Shown here piece after piece: positions 54,173-62,508 of a stretch of DNA of 64,000 nucleotides. The stretch covers positions 62,001 through 126,000 of the forward strand of contig NZ_JABCQF010000002.1 of assembly GCF_015244705.1 (NCBI RefSeq), in the 5' to 3' direction. Position numbers and translations under genes: made by a program. How positions within the stretch are numbered: the stretch's first letter is position 1; each line of letters begins with the position of its first letter. This stretch comes from Gluconobacter potus. Lineage in GTDB: Bacteria > Pseudomonadota > Alphaproteobacteria > Acetobacterales > Acetobacteraceae. Under the pieces are notes generated by a model that did no database searches, had not been told where the DNA came from, and saw only the letters and a program-made list of their open reading frames with translations.

Positions 54173-55126
54173 TCAGCCTAAATTGTCCGCGGCATTCCGC
54201 CGGACAGCCTGAGGCGGCTGGTGAAACTCGCGCAGGAAGGCGCGGCGCATCCGCTCGGGATCATGAAAGCCGGTCATGACGGCAATGGCTTCGATGGGGA
54301 GTGTGGATCGCTCGACCCGCTCGCGCGCGGCTTCCAGACGCAGTTTCTCGACGGCTCTGGCGGGACTCATACCCACCGCGCCCCGGAAATTGCGTGAAAA
54401 ATTCCGCGGGCTCATACCGACCTGACTGGCAAGAACATCCACGGTCAGGCGCTGCTGAAGGTTGGACCGGATCCATCCCAGAAGCCCGGAAAAGCGATCC
54501 TGGGTGCTGCCCATTTCCAGAAGGGCCGAGAACTGGGACTGCCCTCCGGGGCGATGATAGAACACCACCATCTGCTGCGCCGTACGACGTCCGATATCCG
54601 CCCCGAGATCTTCGGTCACCAGCGCCAGCGCCATATCAATACCTGCGCTGATGCCAGCCGACGTCCAGACCGGACCATCCTGAACATGAATGGCCTCTGC
54701 CGAGACCCTGATTTTTGGAAACCGTGCTTTCAGGGCTCCGGCCTGTTGCCAGTGCGTGGTTGCCCGACGTCCATCAAGCAGCCCGGCCGCCGCCAGCAGG
54801 AAAGCACCCGTACACACGCTGCAGATCCGCCGTGCCGTACCGGCGTGATGGCGGATAAAACCCTGCAACTCCGGACAGTCCATGGCCGTTACATGACCCT
54901 CGCCTCCGACAACGACGAGCGTGTCGAAGGACCGCGCTGTGGCGAAGGGAACGGTTTCGAGCGCCATGCCGGAAGATGACCGGACAAGCCCACCATGCTG
55001 CGACAGGGGGGTCATCTCATACGCAGCCTCTCCCAGCGTCCCGGCGATTTCGAAAGCCGCAGTGACGCCGGCTGCATCGAGCAGTTGGAAGTTGGGATAA
55101 AGCAGGAGACCGATCCGTATGGGCAT
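54173..55126 (-). CDS. GlxA-family transcriptional regulator (DJ-1/PfpI plus AraC HTH)
   Basis: 317 residues. N-terminal DJ-1/PfpI-like domain with the conserved Cys in CSVCTGAFLLAAAGLLDGRR and TTHW; C-terminal AraC-type double HTH (VDVLASQVGMSPRNFSRNFR, then DPERMRRAFLREF). Such regulators often activate genes for amines or small carbonyl compounds. It diverges from the DUF1348 gene at 55236. Confidence 0.92.
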   Translation of the reverse strand: MPIRIGLLLYPNFQLLDAAGVTAAFEIAGTLGEAAYEMTPLSQHGGLVRSSSGMALETVPFATARSFDTLVVVGGEGHVTAMDCPELQGFIRHHAGTARRICSVCTGAFLLAAAGLLDGRRATTHWQQAGALKARFPKIRVSAEAIHVQDGPVWTSAGISAGIDMALALVTEDLGADIGRRTAQQMVVFYHRPGGQSQFSALLEMGSTQDRFSGLLGWIRSNLQQRLTVDVLASQVGMSPRNFSRNFRGAVGMSPARAVEKLRLEAARERVERSTLPIEAIAVMTGFHDPERMRRAFLREFHQPPQAVRRNAADNLG

Positions 55127-55235
55127 GGCCTGAAATGAGGGATCATTGTCCTTTCGTCAAATGCTCTTGTGGAAAACACTGACAGGCACCGGGTCAGCCC
55201 GTGATCCATTTCCGAACCAGAGGCGGAATTTCCCA

Positions 55236-55700
55236 ATGTCCCGACCCCCTTTCCCCCCCTTCAATGCCGAAACCGCTGTCCAGAAGGTCCGTCTCGCGGA
55301 AGACGCCTGGAATACCCAGGACCCTGAGAAAGTGTCACTGGCCTATACGCCCGACAGCCATTGGCGCAATCGCTCGGACTTTATCCTGGGGCGGGAAGAG
55401 ATCGTGACGTTCCTGACGCGGAAATGGCAGCGCGAACAGGAGTATCGCCTCATCAAGGAACTCTGGGCTTTTCGGGATAACCGGATCGCGGTGCGCTTTG
55501 CGTATGAATGGCGGGATGTGTCCGGGCAGTGGTTCAGATCCCATGGAAACGAGAACTGGGAGTTCGATGAAAACGGGCTGATGCGTTACCGCGCCGCGTC
55601 CATCAACGACCAGCCCATTTCAGCCGCCAGCCGCCTGTTCCACTGGTCTGAAACGAGACGTCCAGACAACCATCCCGGCCTTTCGGCGCTGGGGCTGTAA
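55236..55700 (+). CDS. DUF1348 (NTF2-like) family protein
   Basis: 154 residues. [35 protein letters not shown] and [22 protein letters not shown] are typical of the DUF1348 branch of NTF2-like proteins; the molecular role is not established. ATG at 55236 is preferred, with GAGGCGGA upstream and the family start MSRPPFPPF. It is divergent from the GlxA-type regulator, which may control it. Confidence 0.9.
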   Translation: MSRPPFPPFNAETAVQKVRLAEDAWNTQDPEKVSLAYTPDSHWRNRSDFILGREEIVTFLTRKWQREQEYRLIKELWAFRDNRIAVRFAYEWRDVSGQWFRSHGNENWEFDENGLMRYRAASINDQPISAASRLFHWSETRRPDNHPGLSALGL

Positions 55701-55718
55701 CTTTCCGCAAGCGCTCCC

Positions 55719-56609
55719 CTACGGTGTGGAGCGGAACGCCTTGCGGCCTTCCGCATCCAGGGCCGCGAAGTCCTCGTCGGAGAGTGTGATGCCGGCGGCG
55801 GCTACATTCTGTTCCAGATGGGCGATCCTGGACGTGCCCGGAATGGGCAGCATCACTGGGCTGCGTTTCAGAATCCAGGCCAGTGCGATCTGGCTCGGGT
55901 GAGCCTCATATTTCCGGGCCATGACATCCAGGATCGACCCCGGCTTCGCAAGATCACCGGCCGCAAGTGGAAACCACGGGATGAATCCGATGTCCTGTGC
56001 CGCGCAATAATCGAGTACGTCCTCACTGGTGCGGTCGACGAGATTGTAGCGGTTCTGGACAGTTGCCACGTCAAAGAACTTCGACGCCGCCTTGATGTCA
56101 TCGACGGAGACCTCGCTCAGCCCCGCATGACGGATCAGTTTCTGATCGATGAAGGATCTGATCGCATCGAACTGCTCGTCCGCCGGCACTTTGGGGTCGA
56201 TCCGGTGCAGTTGCCACAGATCGATCTGTTCGACGCCGAGATTGCGCAGGCTTTTGTGCACCTGCTGGAGCAGATATTCCGGCCGCCCGACCGGCTTCCA
56301 GATATCCGGTCCGGAACGGGTCAGACCGCCCTTCGTCGCGATCACGAGCCCCTCGGGATACGGATGCAGCGCCTCCCGGATCAGCCATTCCGAGACATCC
56401 GGGCCATAGGAATCCGCCGTGTCGATGAAGTTGACGCCGAGTTCGGGAAGACGTCTTAGCGTGCGGATGGCCTCATCATGATCAGTGGGCGAACCCCATA
56501 TCCCCGGCCCCGTAATACGCATGGCGCCAAAACCAAGCCGGTTGATCTCGAGATCGCCACCGATCCTGAATGTGCCGGATCGGGAGGCAGTGGAAGCTGA
56601 ATTGGTCAT
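55719..56609 (-). CDS. aldo/keto reductase
   Basis: 296 residues from [10 protein letters not shown]. Catalytic Asp/Tyr in [11 protein letters not shown], Lys in VIATKGGLT and His in LWQLHRID; the C terminus [13 protein letters not shown] binds the cofactor phosphate. It is the last gene of a leftward run with two SDR genes and an SRPBCC gene. A general carbonyl-detoxifying or redox role is likely. Confidence 0.92.
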   Translation of the reverse strand: MTNSASTASRSGTFRIGGDLEINRLGFGAMRITGPGIWGSPTDHDEAIRTLRRLPELGVNFIDTADSYGPDVSEWLIREALHPYPEGLVIATKGGLTRSGPDIWKPVGRPEYLLQQVHKSLRNLGVEQIDLWQLHRIDPKVPADEQFDAIRSFIDQKLIRHAGLSEVSVDDIKAASKFFDVATVQNRYNLVDRTSEDVLDYCAAQDIGFIPWFPLAAGDLAKPGSILDVMARKYEAHPSQIALAWILKRSPVMLPIPGTSRIAHLEQNVAAAGITLSDEDFAALDAEGRKAFRSTP

Positions 56610-56652
56610 GGTCCTCGGTCCTTGTTTCCAGCAGGGGAAAGCAGCCATTCCG

Positions 56653-57366
56653 TCAGGCTGCGAAGCCACCATCGATGTTGTATGCAGCGCCCGTGATGAT
56701 GCCGGCCTCGGGTCCGGCAAGATACGCCACCAGCCCCGCGATCTCCGAGCCCTTGGCATGGCGTTTGATGGCCATGAAACCATGCATCACGTCCTTCAGC
56801 GGACCCTCTGCAGGGTTCATGTCGGTATCGGTCGGCCCGGGCTGGACGACATTGACGGTGATCCCGCGTGCGCCGAAATCCCGCGCCAGCCCCCGGGTCA
56901 TGCCCTGTAAAGCCGATTTGCTGGCGCTGTAGGCCGCAAGCCCGGCCATTGGCATACGGTCGGCATTGGCGGAACCGATAAAGATGATGCGCCCACCGTC
57001 AGGCATGGTTCGGGCGGCAGCAACGGCCGCGTGATAAGGCGCATGGATGTTGATGCGAAACAGCCGGTCGATCTCATCCGGGGGGATATCCAGCGGATCG
57101 CCCGCGCCAAGAATGCCGGAATTGACGACCAGAACGTCGAGAGGACCAAGTGAGCCGATCAGCGCGATAAGAGCGTCACGGTCGCCACTATCGGCACGCA
57201 GGGCCTCGCTTCCGGTCTCGGCAGCCAGAACTTCGGCATCGTCCGGGGAAGACAAATACGTGAACAGGACTTTTGCTCCATCCGAAGCAAAACGACGCAC
57301 GATGGCGGCCCCGATCCCGCGGCTGCCACCGAGCACAAGGACGGATCTGCCCTCAAAACCGCTCAT
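56653..57366 (-). CDS. BdcA-like short-chain dehydrogenase
   Basis: 237 residues. [44 protein letters not shown] and YSASK carry the SDR active site. It is strikingly similar in length and many blocks to E. coli BdcA as I recall it, which is an SDR reported to affect biofilm dispersal; the biochemical role is not assured. It overlaps the SRPBCC gene as ATGA. Confidence 0.88.
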   Translation of the reverse strand: MSGFEGRSVLVLGGSRGIGAAIVRRFASDGAKVLFTYLSSPDDAEVLAAETGSEALRADSGDRDALIALIGSLGPLDVLVVNSGILGAGDPLDIPPDEIDRLFRINIHAPYHAAVAAARTMPDGGRIIFIGSANADRMPMAGLAAYSASKSALQGMTRGLARDFGARGITVNVVQPGPTDTDMNPAEGPLKDVMHGFMAIKRHAKGSEIAGLVAYLAGPEAGIITGAAYNIDGGFAA

Positions 57367-57815
57367 GACTGCGTCTTCCGCGACGCCAGAATTTCTGCCA
57401 GTCTGTCGAAGGCTGGCTGATAGATATGTGTCGGCATCCGGGCCTCCATACTGGCGGCATGTTCGACAGGCGCCTCGAACTGCCCCCGCCACTGAATGAA
57501 CGTGCGGTCGCCATCCGTTATGGGAAGAAGGCTGATCGTCGACCGATAGTTCCCAATCGGCAGGGCAGATTCAATAATCGAGAACGTCACCGCATGATCC
57601 ACGTCGGACAACGCGAGAAGCTGTTCCCGGATCACACCAACGTCGCCCATTTCAAGACGGCGGATCGCGCCCACCCGGTCACCGGCCTCATCGCCCTCGA
57701 TTACGCAGCTTTTCACACCTGGCAACCAGTTCCCAAGAGCGCCGAAATCCCGGATCAGCCCCCAGACGGACGAAACGGAGGCAGGAAGAACGCTGCTGGC
57801 CATCACATGGATCAT
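57363..57815 (-). CDS. SRPBCC-family (polyketide-cyclase-like) protein
   Basis: 150 residues with the helix-grip fold sequence pattern: SSVWGLIRDFGALGNWLPGV at the start, VGAIRRLEMGD and YRSTISLLPI. The family binds hydrophobic ligands in a deep cavity. It is between two SDR genes in an apparent operon. Confidence 0.88.
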   Translation of the reverse strand: MIHVMASSVLPASVSSVWGLIRDFGALGNWLPGVKSCVIEGDEAGDRVGAIRRLEMGDVGVIREQLLALSDVDHAVTFSIIESALPIGNYRSTISLLPITDGDRTFIQWRGQFEAPVEHAASMEARMPTHIYQPAFDRLAEILASRKTQS

Positions 57816-57846
57816 GACGCGTCTCCCGATCGTATCTGTCCGGCCA

Positions 57847-58608
57847 TCATAGCGACTGCCCTCCCGTCACTTCGATGCGCTGACCATTCACCCAGCCCAT
57901 GTCGTCGGACAGAAGGGCCCTGACCGCGGCTCCGATATCATCGGGTTGCCCGACACGTCCCAGCGGCGTGATCTCTGCGAGGCTTTTGTTGACCGTGGCA
58001 TCGTCGCGAACCAGCCCCCCGCCGAAATCCGATGCGACCGCGCCAGGTGCGACGGCATTGACGGTAATCCCGCGCTCCCCCAGCTCTTTCGCCATGTAGA
58101 GCGAAATGACTTCGGTCGCGGCTTTCATGGCCGAATAGGGACCATGATCCGTCAGATAAAAACGGGTCGCGGCAGAGGTGATGTTGAGAATACGCCCGCC
58201 ATTCCGGATCAAGGGCAGAAGGGCCACCGTCAGCAGATAGGGGCCCTTGAAATGGATGTTGTACTGGTTGTCGAGCTGCTCGGACGTCGCGGCATCGAAG
58301 CGGGTGTGGATGATGTTGCCCGCATTCTGCACTACATAACGCAGCGTCTGCTGTCCGAACTCACGGGCAAGAAGCGTTTCGACCTGCCCGGCAAACGCTG
58401 CGAACGAGGCATGATCCGCAATATCCAGCCGAAGCATCCGCAGTTTCGCACTCTCACCGTCCAGCGCGGCTTCTGCCGCTTTCGCCTCGTCTTCATTGGA
58501 GTGATAGGTCCCGATCACGTCGATGCCCGAGGCGATCAGATGCTTTGCGATACTGTATCCGATGCCACGATTGGCCCCCGTGACGAAGGCAATGTCCTGT
58601 CTGCTCAT
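57847..58608 (-). CDS. short-chain dehydrogenase/reductase (3-oxoacyl-ACP reductase-like)
   Basis: 253 residues. VTGANRGIGYSIAKHL binds NAD(P), QNAG is conserved, and YSAMK gives the catalytic Tyr and Lys. It is the first gene of the leftward operon SDR, SRPBCC, SDR, AKR. The start MSRQDIAFVTG is chosen by family length. A long inverted repeat lies upstream at 58654-58725. Confidence 0.9.
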   Translation of the reverse strand: MSRQDIAFVTGANRGIGYSIAKHLIASGIDVIGTYHSNEDEAKAAEAALDGESAKLRMLRLDIADHASFAAFAGQVETLLAREFGQQTLRYVVQNAGNIIHTRFDAATSEQLDNQYNIHFKGPYLLTVALLPLIRNGGRILNITSAATRFYLTDHGPYSAMKAATEVISLYMAKELGERGITVNAVAPGAVASDFGGGLVRDDATVNKSLAEITPLGRVGQPDDIGAAVRALLSDDMGWVNGQRIEVTGGQSL

Positions 58609-58653
58609 AACCGGATTCCTTGACCGAGTGCGGCGATATGTTCCGGAATTCAA

Positions 58654-58725
58654 TTTCCGTATCGATCAGTCCATAATATGCGCACAGGATAGCGTCAAGG
58701 AATTATGGATCGGACGATACGGAAA
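58654..58725. promoter_or_regulatory. imperfect inverted repeat upstream of the SDR operon
   Basis: Two 24-base arms, TTTCCGTATCG to TCCATAAT and its near complement, match at 20 of 24 positions and are separated by 24 bases. It lies about 50 bases upstream of the SDR start and 40 bases past the TetR stop, so it is well placed as an operator for the SDR operon. Confidence 0.5.
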
Positions 58726-58765
58726 AGGATTATGGAACTCCGGCGCCTGCGATTGCCGCAAGGCG

Positions 58766-59404
58766 TCAGGAATTTTTCGGGTGTTTTCCTGTTCCGGACA
58801 TCACGGCACTGGCATCCCACAGCGTGAGGAGAGAGGTGATGGCCGCATCCAGGTTGTCCGACGTTACCCCGTCCCGGGCTTCGCAGGTCATGCCATGCAG
58901 GAAGGTCGTGAAAATATCAGGCAGCACCTGTGTTGCCGCGCAATCCCGCAGTTCCCCGCTGGCAATGGCGCGTTTCACGCAGGCCATGAATCCGGCGCGT
59001 GTCCGCTGCCGCTCTTCGGCAAGCAGCGCCTGGACGGGTTCGTTTTCGGGCGAGCAGTTGCTGGCACCTGCGACGATCAGACAGCCGCAGGGATGCGTCC
59101 GGGCCGACTGCATGCGCGCCGAACCGCGCAGCGTCCGTTCGATCGCATCACGCGGCGCCAGACTTTCATCCCCCAGAGGCGCCATGACCTGCCCGTAAGT
59201 CGCCAGATAATACTGCACAACTTCGCGGAAGAGGGCTTCCTTGGAGCCGAACGCGGCATAGAAACTCGCAGGCGAAATATTGCCCATGCAGGACTTGAGC
59301 TGCGTCAGGGAGGTCGGTTCGTAGCCCTGCGACCAGAACAGCGCCATGGCGGCGTCAATGGCCCTGTCCCTGTCAAACTCCCGAGGACGCCCTGTCCGCG
59401 CCAT
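58766..59404 (-). CDS. TetR-family transcriptional regulator
   Basis: 212 residues. N-terminal HTH: GRPREFDRDRAIDAAMALFWSQGYE, SLTQLKSCMGNISPASFYAAFGSKEALF. The C-terminal domain has cysteines that could sense thiol or electrophile stress. It is divergent from an MFS exporter across a perfect long palindrome (59467-59510), the classic TetR-exporter arrangement. It reads toward the SDR operon. Confidence 0.93.
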   Translation of the reverse strand: MARTGRPREFDRDRAIDAAMALFWSQGYEPTSLTQLKSCMGNISPASFYAAFGSKEALFREVVQYYLATYGQVMAPLGDESLAPRDAIERTLRGSARMQSARTHPCGCLIVAGASNCSPENEPVQALLAEERQRTRAGFMACVKRAIASGELRDCAATQVLPDIFTTFLHGMTCEARDGVTSDNLDAAITSLLTLWDASAVMSGTGKHPKNS

Positions 59405-59466
59405 GATGCCGCTCCTTCCGAAAAGACTTCCATATTAAGTGATCCAGAAGTGATTGCCAAGATTTT

Positions 59467-59510
59467 GCGGCTCTCATATATGTACCAATCGATCCATATA
59501 TGAGAGCCGC
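59467..59510. promoter_or_regulatory. perfect inverted repeat, probable TetR operator
   Basis: GCGGCTCTCATATATG and CATATATGAGAGCCGC, 16-base perfect arms with a 12-base spacer, lie in the TetR/MFS intergenic region and end exactly at the MFS start codon. It could be both a DNA operator and, in the MFS mRNA, a hairpin that would hide the start codon. Confidence 0.8.
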
Positions 59511-60725
59511 ATGACCCCCGAGACGACATCTCCCCGCCAAAGCCCCGATGACGGACTGCCTGTCTCCGGCCTGCTCGCACTGGCCATGACCGGCTTCATC
59601 TGCATCATGACCGAAACCCTCCCGGCCGGTCTGCTGCCCCAGATCGGGGCCGGGCTACACGTTTCCCCCGCGCTGGCAGGACAGATGGTCACGGCGTATG
59701 CCCTGGGCTCCCTGAGTGCCGCGATCCCGCTGACACTCGCCACGCAGCGATGGCCGCGACGGCGGGTCCTGCTGCTGGCAATCATCGGCTTTGTGGTCTT
59801 CAATTCCGTCACGGCATTTTCAGCGCATTACGGTCTGACCCTTGTGGCCCGCTATGGCGCCGGTGCGGCGGCCGGGCTCGCCTGGGCCCTGCTGGCGGCC
59901 TATGCGCGCCGGATGGTGACACGTTCCCAGCAGGGACGCGCCCTGGCCATCGCCATGGTCGGCACGCCAATCGCGCTCTCGCTGGGCGTGCCGGCGGGAA
60001 CATGGCTGGGCGCTGCCGTGGGATGGAGACTGGCCTTCGGGGTCATGTCGGCCTCGACGTTGCTGCTGATCGTCTGGGTTCTGGCGAAAGTGCCTGATTT
60101 TCCCGGCCTGGCGCATCATGAGCGCCTGCCGTTCGGGCATGTCCTGCGAACGCCCGGTGTGCGATCTGTCCTGGGCGTCGTGATGGCATGGATGCTCGCG
60201 CACAATGTGCTCTACACCTATATCGTGCCGTTCATCGCACCCGCCGGACTGGCGGGACAGGCCGATCGCATCCTGCTGCTTTTCGGTCTCGCCGCCCTTG
60301 CCGGCATCTGGCTGACCAGCCGCACGGTTGATCATGCCCTGCGCCTATCCGTTCTGGCCAGTCTCGCCATTTTCGCCGCTGTCGCAGGTGTGTTTGCCAT
60401 TGGATCCGCATCGCCTGCGGTGATCCTGGTCGGTGTGGCGATATGGGGCCTGACTTTCGGTGGTGCTGCGACGTTGCTTCAGACCGCCCTCGCGGACGCG
60501 GCCGGTGATGGTGCGGATGTCGCCCTGTCGATGAATGTCGTCGCCTGGAACAGCGCCATCGCGGGCGGCGGCCTGCTGGGCGGGATCATGCTGGATATCT
60601 GGGGAGCAGCCTCGTTCCCCTGGGCTGTGGCAGGTCTCGCCGCCGTTGGTTTCTTGATCACATGGCAGGCCCGGACGCATGGTTTCCCCTCAGGCCACCG
60701 CCTGGACCATGAAGACGGGTACTGA
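59511..60725 (+). CDS. MFS transporter, DHA1-type exporter (YdhP/AraJ-like)
   Basis: 404 residues with about 12 hydrophobic spans. TETLPAGLLPQIGAGL in helix 1 and the VTAYALGSLSAAIPLTL segment are typical of DHA1 sugar/drug exporters; helix-5-type motif GVPAGTWLGAAVGWRLAF is present. The start ATG abuts the inverted repeat. Regulation by the adjacent TetR gene is likely. The exported compound is unknown. Confidence 0.92.
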   Translation: MTPETTSPRQSPDDGLPVSGLLALAMTGFICIMTETLPAGLLPQIGAGLHVSPALAGQMVTAYALGSLSAAIPLTLATQRWPRRRVLLLAIIGFVVFNSVTAFSAHYGLTLVARYGAGAAAGLAWALLAAYARRMVTRSQQGRALAIAMVGTPIALSLGVPAGTWLGAAVGWRLAFGVMSASTLLLIVWVLAKVPDFPGLAHHERLPFGHVLRTPGVRSVLGVVMAWMLAHNVLYTYIVPFIAPAGLAGQADRILLLFGLAALAGIWLTSRTVDHALRLSVLASLAIFAAVAGVFAIGSASPAVILVGVAIWGLTFGGAATLLQTALADAAGDGADVALSMNVVAWNSAIAGGGLLGGIMLDIWGAASFPWAVAGLAAVGFLITWQARTHGFPSGHRLDHEDGY

Positions 60726-60984
60726 GGGGGCTGAGCCCTGAGGAGTGATCCCTGCTTCAGGGAGCGCGTCAACGGGATCACGATGAAGCAGTGACTGTGC
60801 AGAACGATCCCGGGGCTGACCCGATCATGTTCGGCTGTTACGGCTCATACCGATGATCAGTGTTTCAGGCGAAGCATCCGGTGAGAATGTTTTAAGACGG
60901 TTTAAAACGCTCCTTAAAACGGTACTGAGCCAAGAAGCCTAAACGCCAGTTCCGGTTCCAGACTGTTTGTCCATGTCGCCTAGT
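60726..60984. other. intergenic stretch between the MFS exporter and IS481
   Basis: No gene recognised. A nested hairpin, GTGATCCC / GGGATCAC around CCCTG / CAGGG at 60745-60781, follows the MFS stop and could act as an end signal. TTTAAGACGG, TTTAAAACGC and TTAAAACGGT are similar repeats at about 60890-60925. Confidence 0.35.
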
Positions 60985-61995
60985 TGTTTAGTCCCGTGGT
61001 TTGATGGGTTGGACTGATGATGAATCTTTCTGGCTCTGAAGTCTATATTTTGCAGACGTATTCGTAAGGGGTGAGGCCGTTCAGGGTCTTGAGGCTTCGC
61101 CCGAAGTTATAGGCTGCTATGAAATCGCTGAGGTGTGTCCTTAACTGCTTGTGGCTGTCGTCATGGAAGCGCTTGACGGTTGCTTCCTTGATAGTCCGGT
61201 TCATCCGTTCAACCTGACCATTGGTCCAGGGATGGTTGGGTTTTGTCAGACGGTGTTCAATCCCGTGGGCTTCGCAGATCATGTCGAAGCGCATTGGACG
61301 TGACCACGCCGTATTGCGATTGCGGGGCTGTTCAGCGAACTGGATGCCGTTATCGGTCAGAATGGTATGAATCCGGTAAGGGATCATACTCAGGAGATAT
61401 TCGAGGAATTCCCAGGCCGTCTTCCGATCGGCTTTCCCGACCAGTTGTGTGACAGCGAATTTGCTTGTCCGGTCGATGGCAACGAAGAGGTACAGCTTAC
61501 CTTCAGCGGTCTGGACTTCCGCTATGTCAAGATGAAAGAACCCGATCGGGTAGCGTTTGAAGCGCTGTCGTTTTGGCTTGTCTCCCTCCATGTCCGGCAG
61601 TCGTGAGATCTCGTGACGCTGAAAGCAGCGATGCAGGGCCGAGCGTGTCAGATGGGGAATGCTGGCCTGCAGGGCATAAAGGCAGTCATCCAGCGGTAGC
61701 AACGTATGGCGGCGAAATGCCACGATCATTGCTTCGTCCGTCTCGGAAAGGACCGTTGATCGAGGCTCTTTTGGTCCCGTCTTCTGATCTTCGACAGTTT
61801 GACGCTTCCGCCATTTCGCAACTGTTTTCGGGTTGATCCCGAACTCCTCGCTCAGCGCCGCGAGCGAAGCCTGCGATCGCTGTAGTGCTGCTCGCACGGC
61901 GGGCGTGGTCGTGGCGCTCCCATGACGGTTCTGTCCCATAAGGCTTCCTTCCACTCACGTGAAAATATCACACCATCAAACCCCGGGACCAAACA
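60985..61995 (-). mobile_element. IS481-family insertion sequence
   Basis: About 1011 bases. The ends begin TGTTTAGTCCCGTGG at the left and, on the complement at the right, TGTTTGGTCCCGGGG, followed by the shared GTTTGATGG. TGT/ACA ends are standard for the family. No clear target duplication flanks it, so the outer boundary could be a few bases further out. Confidence 0.8.
61043..61954 (-). CDS. IS481-family transposase
   Basis: 303 residues. N-terminal HTH (LAALSEEFGINPKTVAKWRKR) and an rve-type DDE core: first Asp in HLDIAEVQT, second in LTDNGIQF, Glu in NGQVERMNRT. A second ATG at 61939 is possible. The frame is intact and the terminal repeats are present, so it may be active. It sits inside the left part of the element on the minus strand. 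Confidence 0.92.
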   Translation of the reverse strand: MEGSLMGQNRHGSATTTPAVRAALQRSQASLAALSEEFGINPKTVAKWRKRQTVEDQKTGPKEPRSTVLSETDEAMIVAFRRHTLLPLDDCLYALQASIPHLTRSALHRCFQRHEISRLPDMEGDKPKRQRFKRYPIGFFHLDIAEVQTAEGKLYLFVAIDRTSKFAVTQLVGKADRKTAWEFLEYLLSMIPYRIHTILTDNGIQFAEQPRNRNTAWSRPMRFDMICEAHGIEHRLTKPNHPWTNGQVERMNRTIKEATVKRFHDDSHKQLRTHLSDFIAAYNFGRSLKTLNGLTPYEYVCKI

Positions 61996-62508
61996 CCAAA
62001 CCTCATTGGTAAGGGCGGATTGGATCAATCACTCTGTTTCCGGGCGAATTGCATACCGATCCCAGGAAAGCACCGTTTTAGATCCCGTGAGATCCCGCAA
62101 CGTCCCGGACAATCCTACTTCCTAATTCTCCCATACTGACTGTCCCCCTCCATCGTAGGCCTGTGAATCACAATAACTCTCTCTCTCATCTCAATGAGTT
62201 AATAGGTCCTAAGCCTAAAAAAGCATGGTGTGAGGATTTCGACTGCCTCTCACTTCCTTCACCTCGGCAGGGGATGAAAGGCGGTTATTTTATCAAACCA
62301 GACCCAGGCGTCGAACTGATTGAAAAGATCGGCATCCAGATAGCCGTCTTCTCCTTCGGTGATGGAAAGCTCCAGAGATGTCACACAACATATCACATTT
62401 ATCTATGATAAATCACATATAAATGTGTTAAACATATCATTTATTGTGTTATGAGGGCTCATCGTTCTTATCGCTCGATGAGCTGCCACGCTGTCTGGAG
62501 GGTGTTCA
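61996..62508. other. intergenic stretch of 513 bases before the sugar kinase
   Basis: No gene is assigned. On the minus strand around 62266-62380 there is a protein-like stretch (GEDGYLDADLFNQFDAW) ending in a stop, which could be debris of a lost gene; it is not recognised. A plus-strand frame at 62163-62408 looks like its shadow. The last 120 bases are very AT-rich and hold the inverted repeats listed separately. Confidence 0.35.
62394..62427. promoter_or_regulatory. AT-rich palindromes upstream of the FGGY kinase
   Basis: CACATTTAT and ATAAATGTG form a perfect 9-base inverted repeat; nested in its left part, ATTTATC-TAT-GATAAAT forms a 7-base palindrome. AACATATCA occurs on both sides, at about 62388 and 62431. 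They lie 80-115 bases before the kinase start, a typical operator position. Confidence 0.5.

Noticed and set aside
62163-62408. 81-codon plus-strand frame in the gap before the sugar kinase
   Set aside because: No family resemblance, no ribosome-binding site, and the opposite strand looks more protein-like; kept only as part of the gap description.
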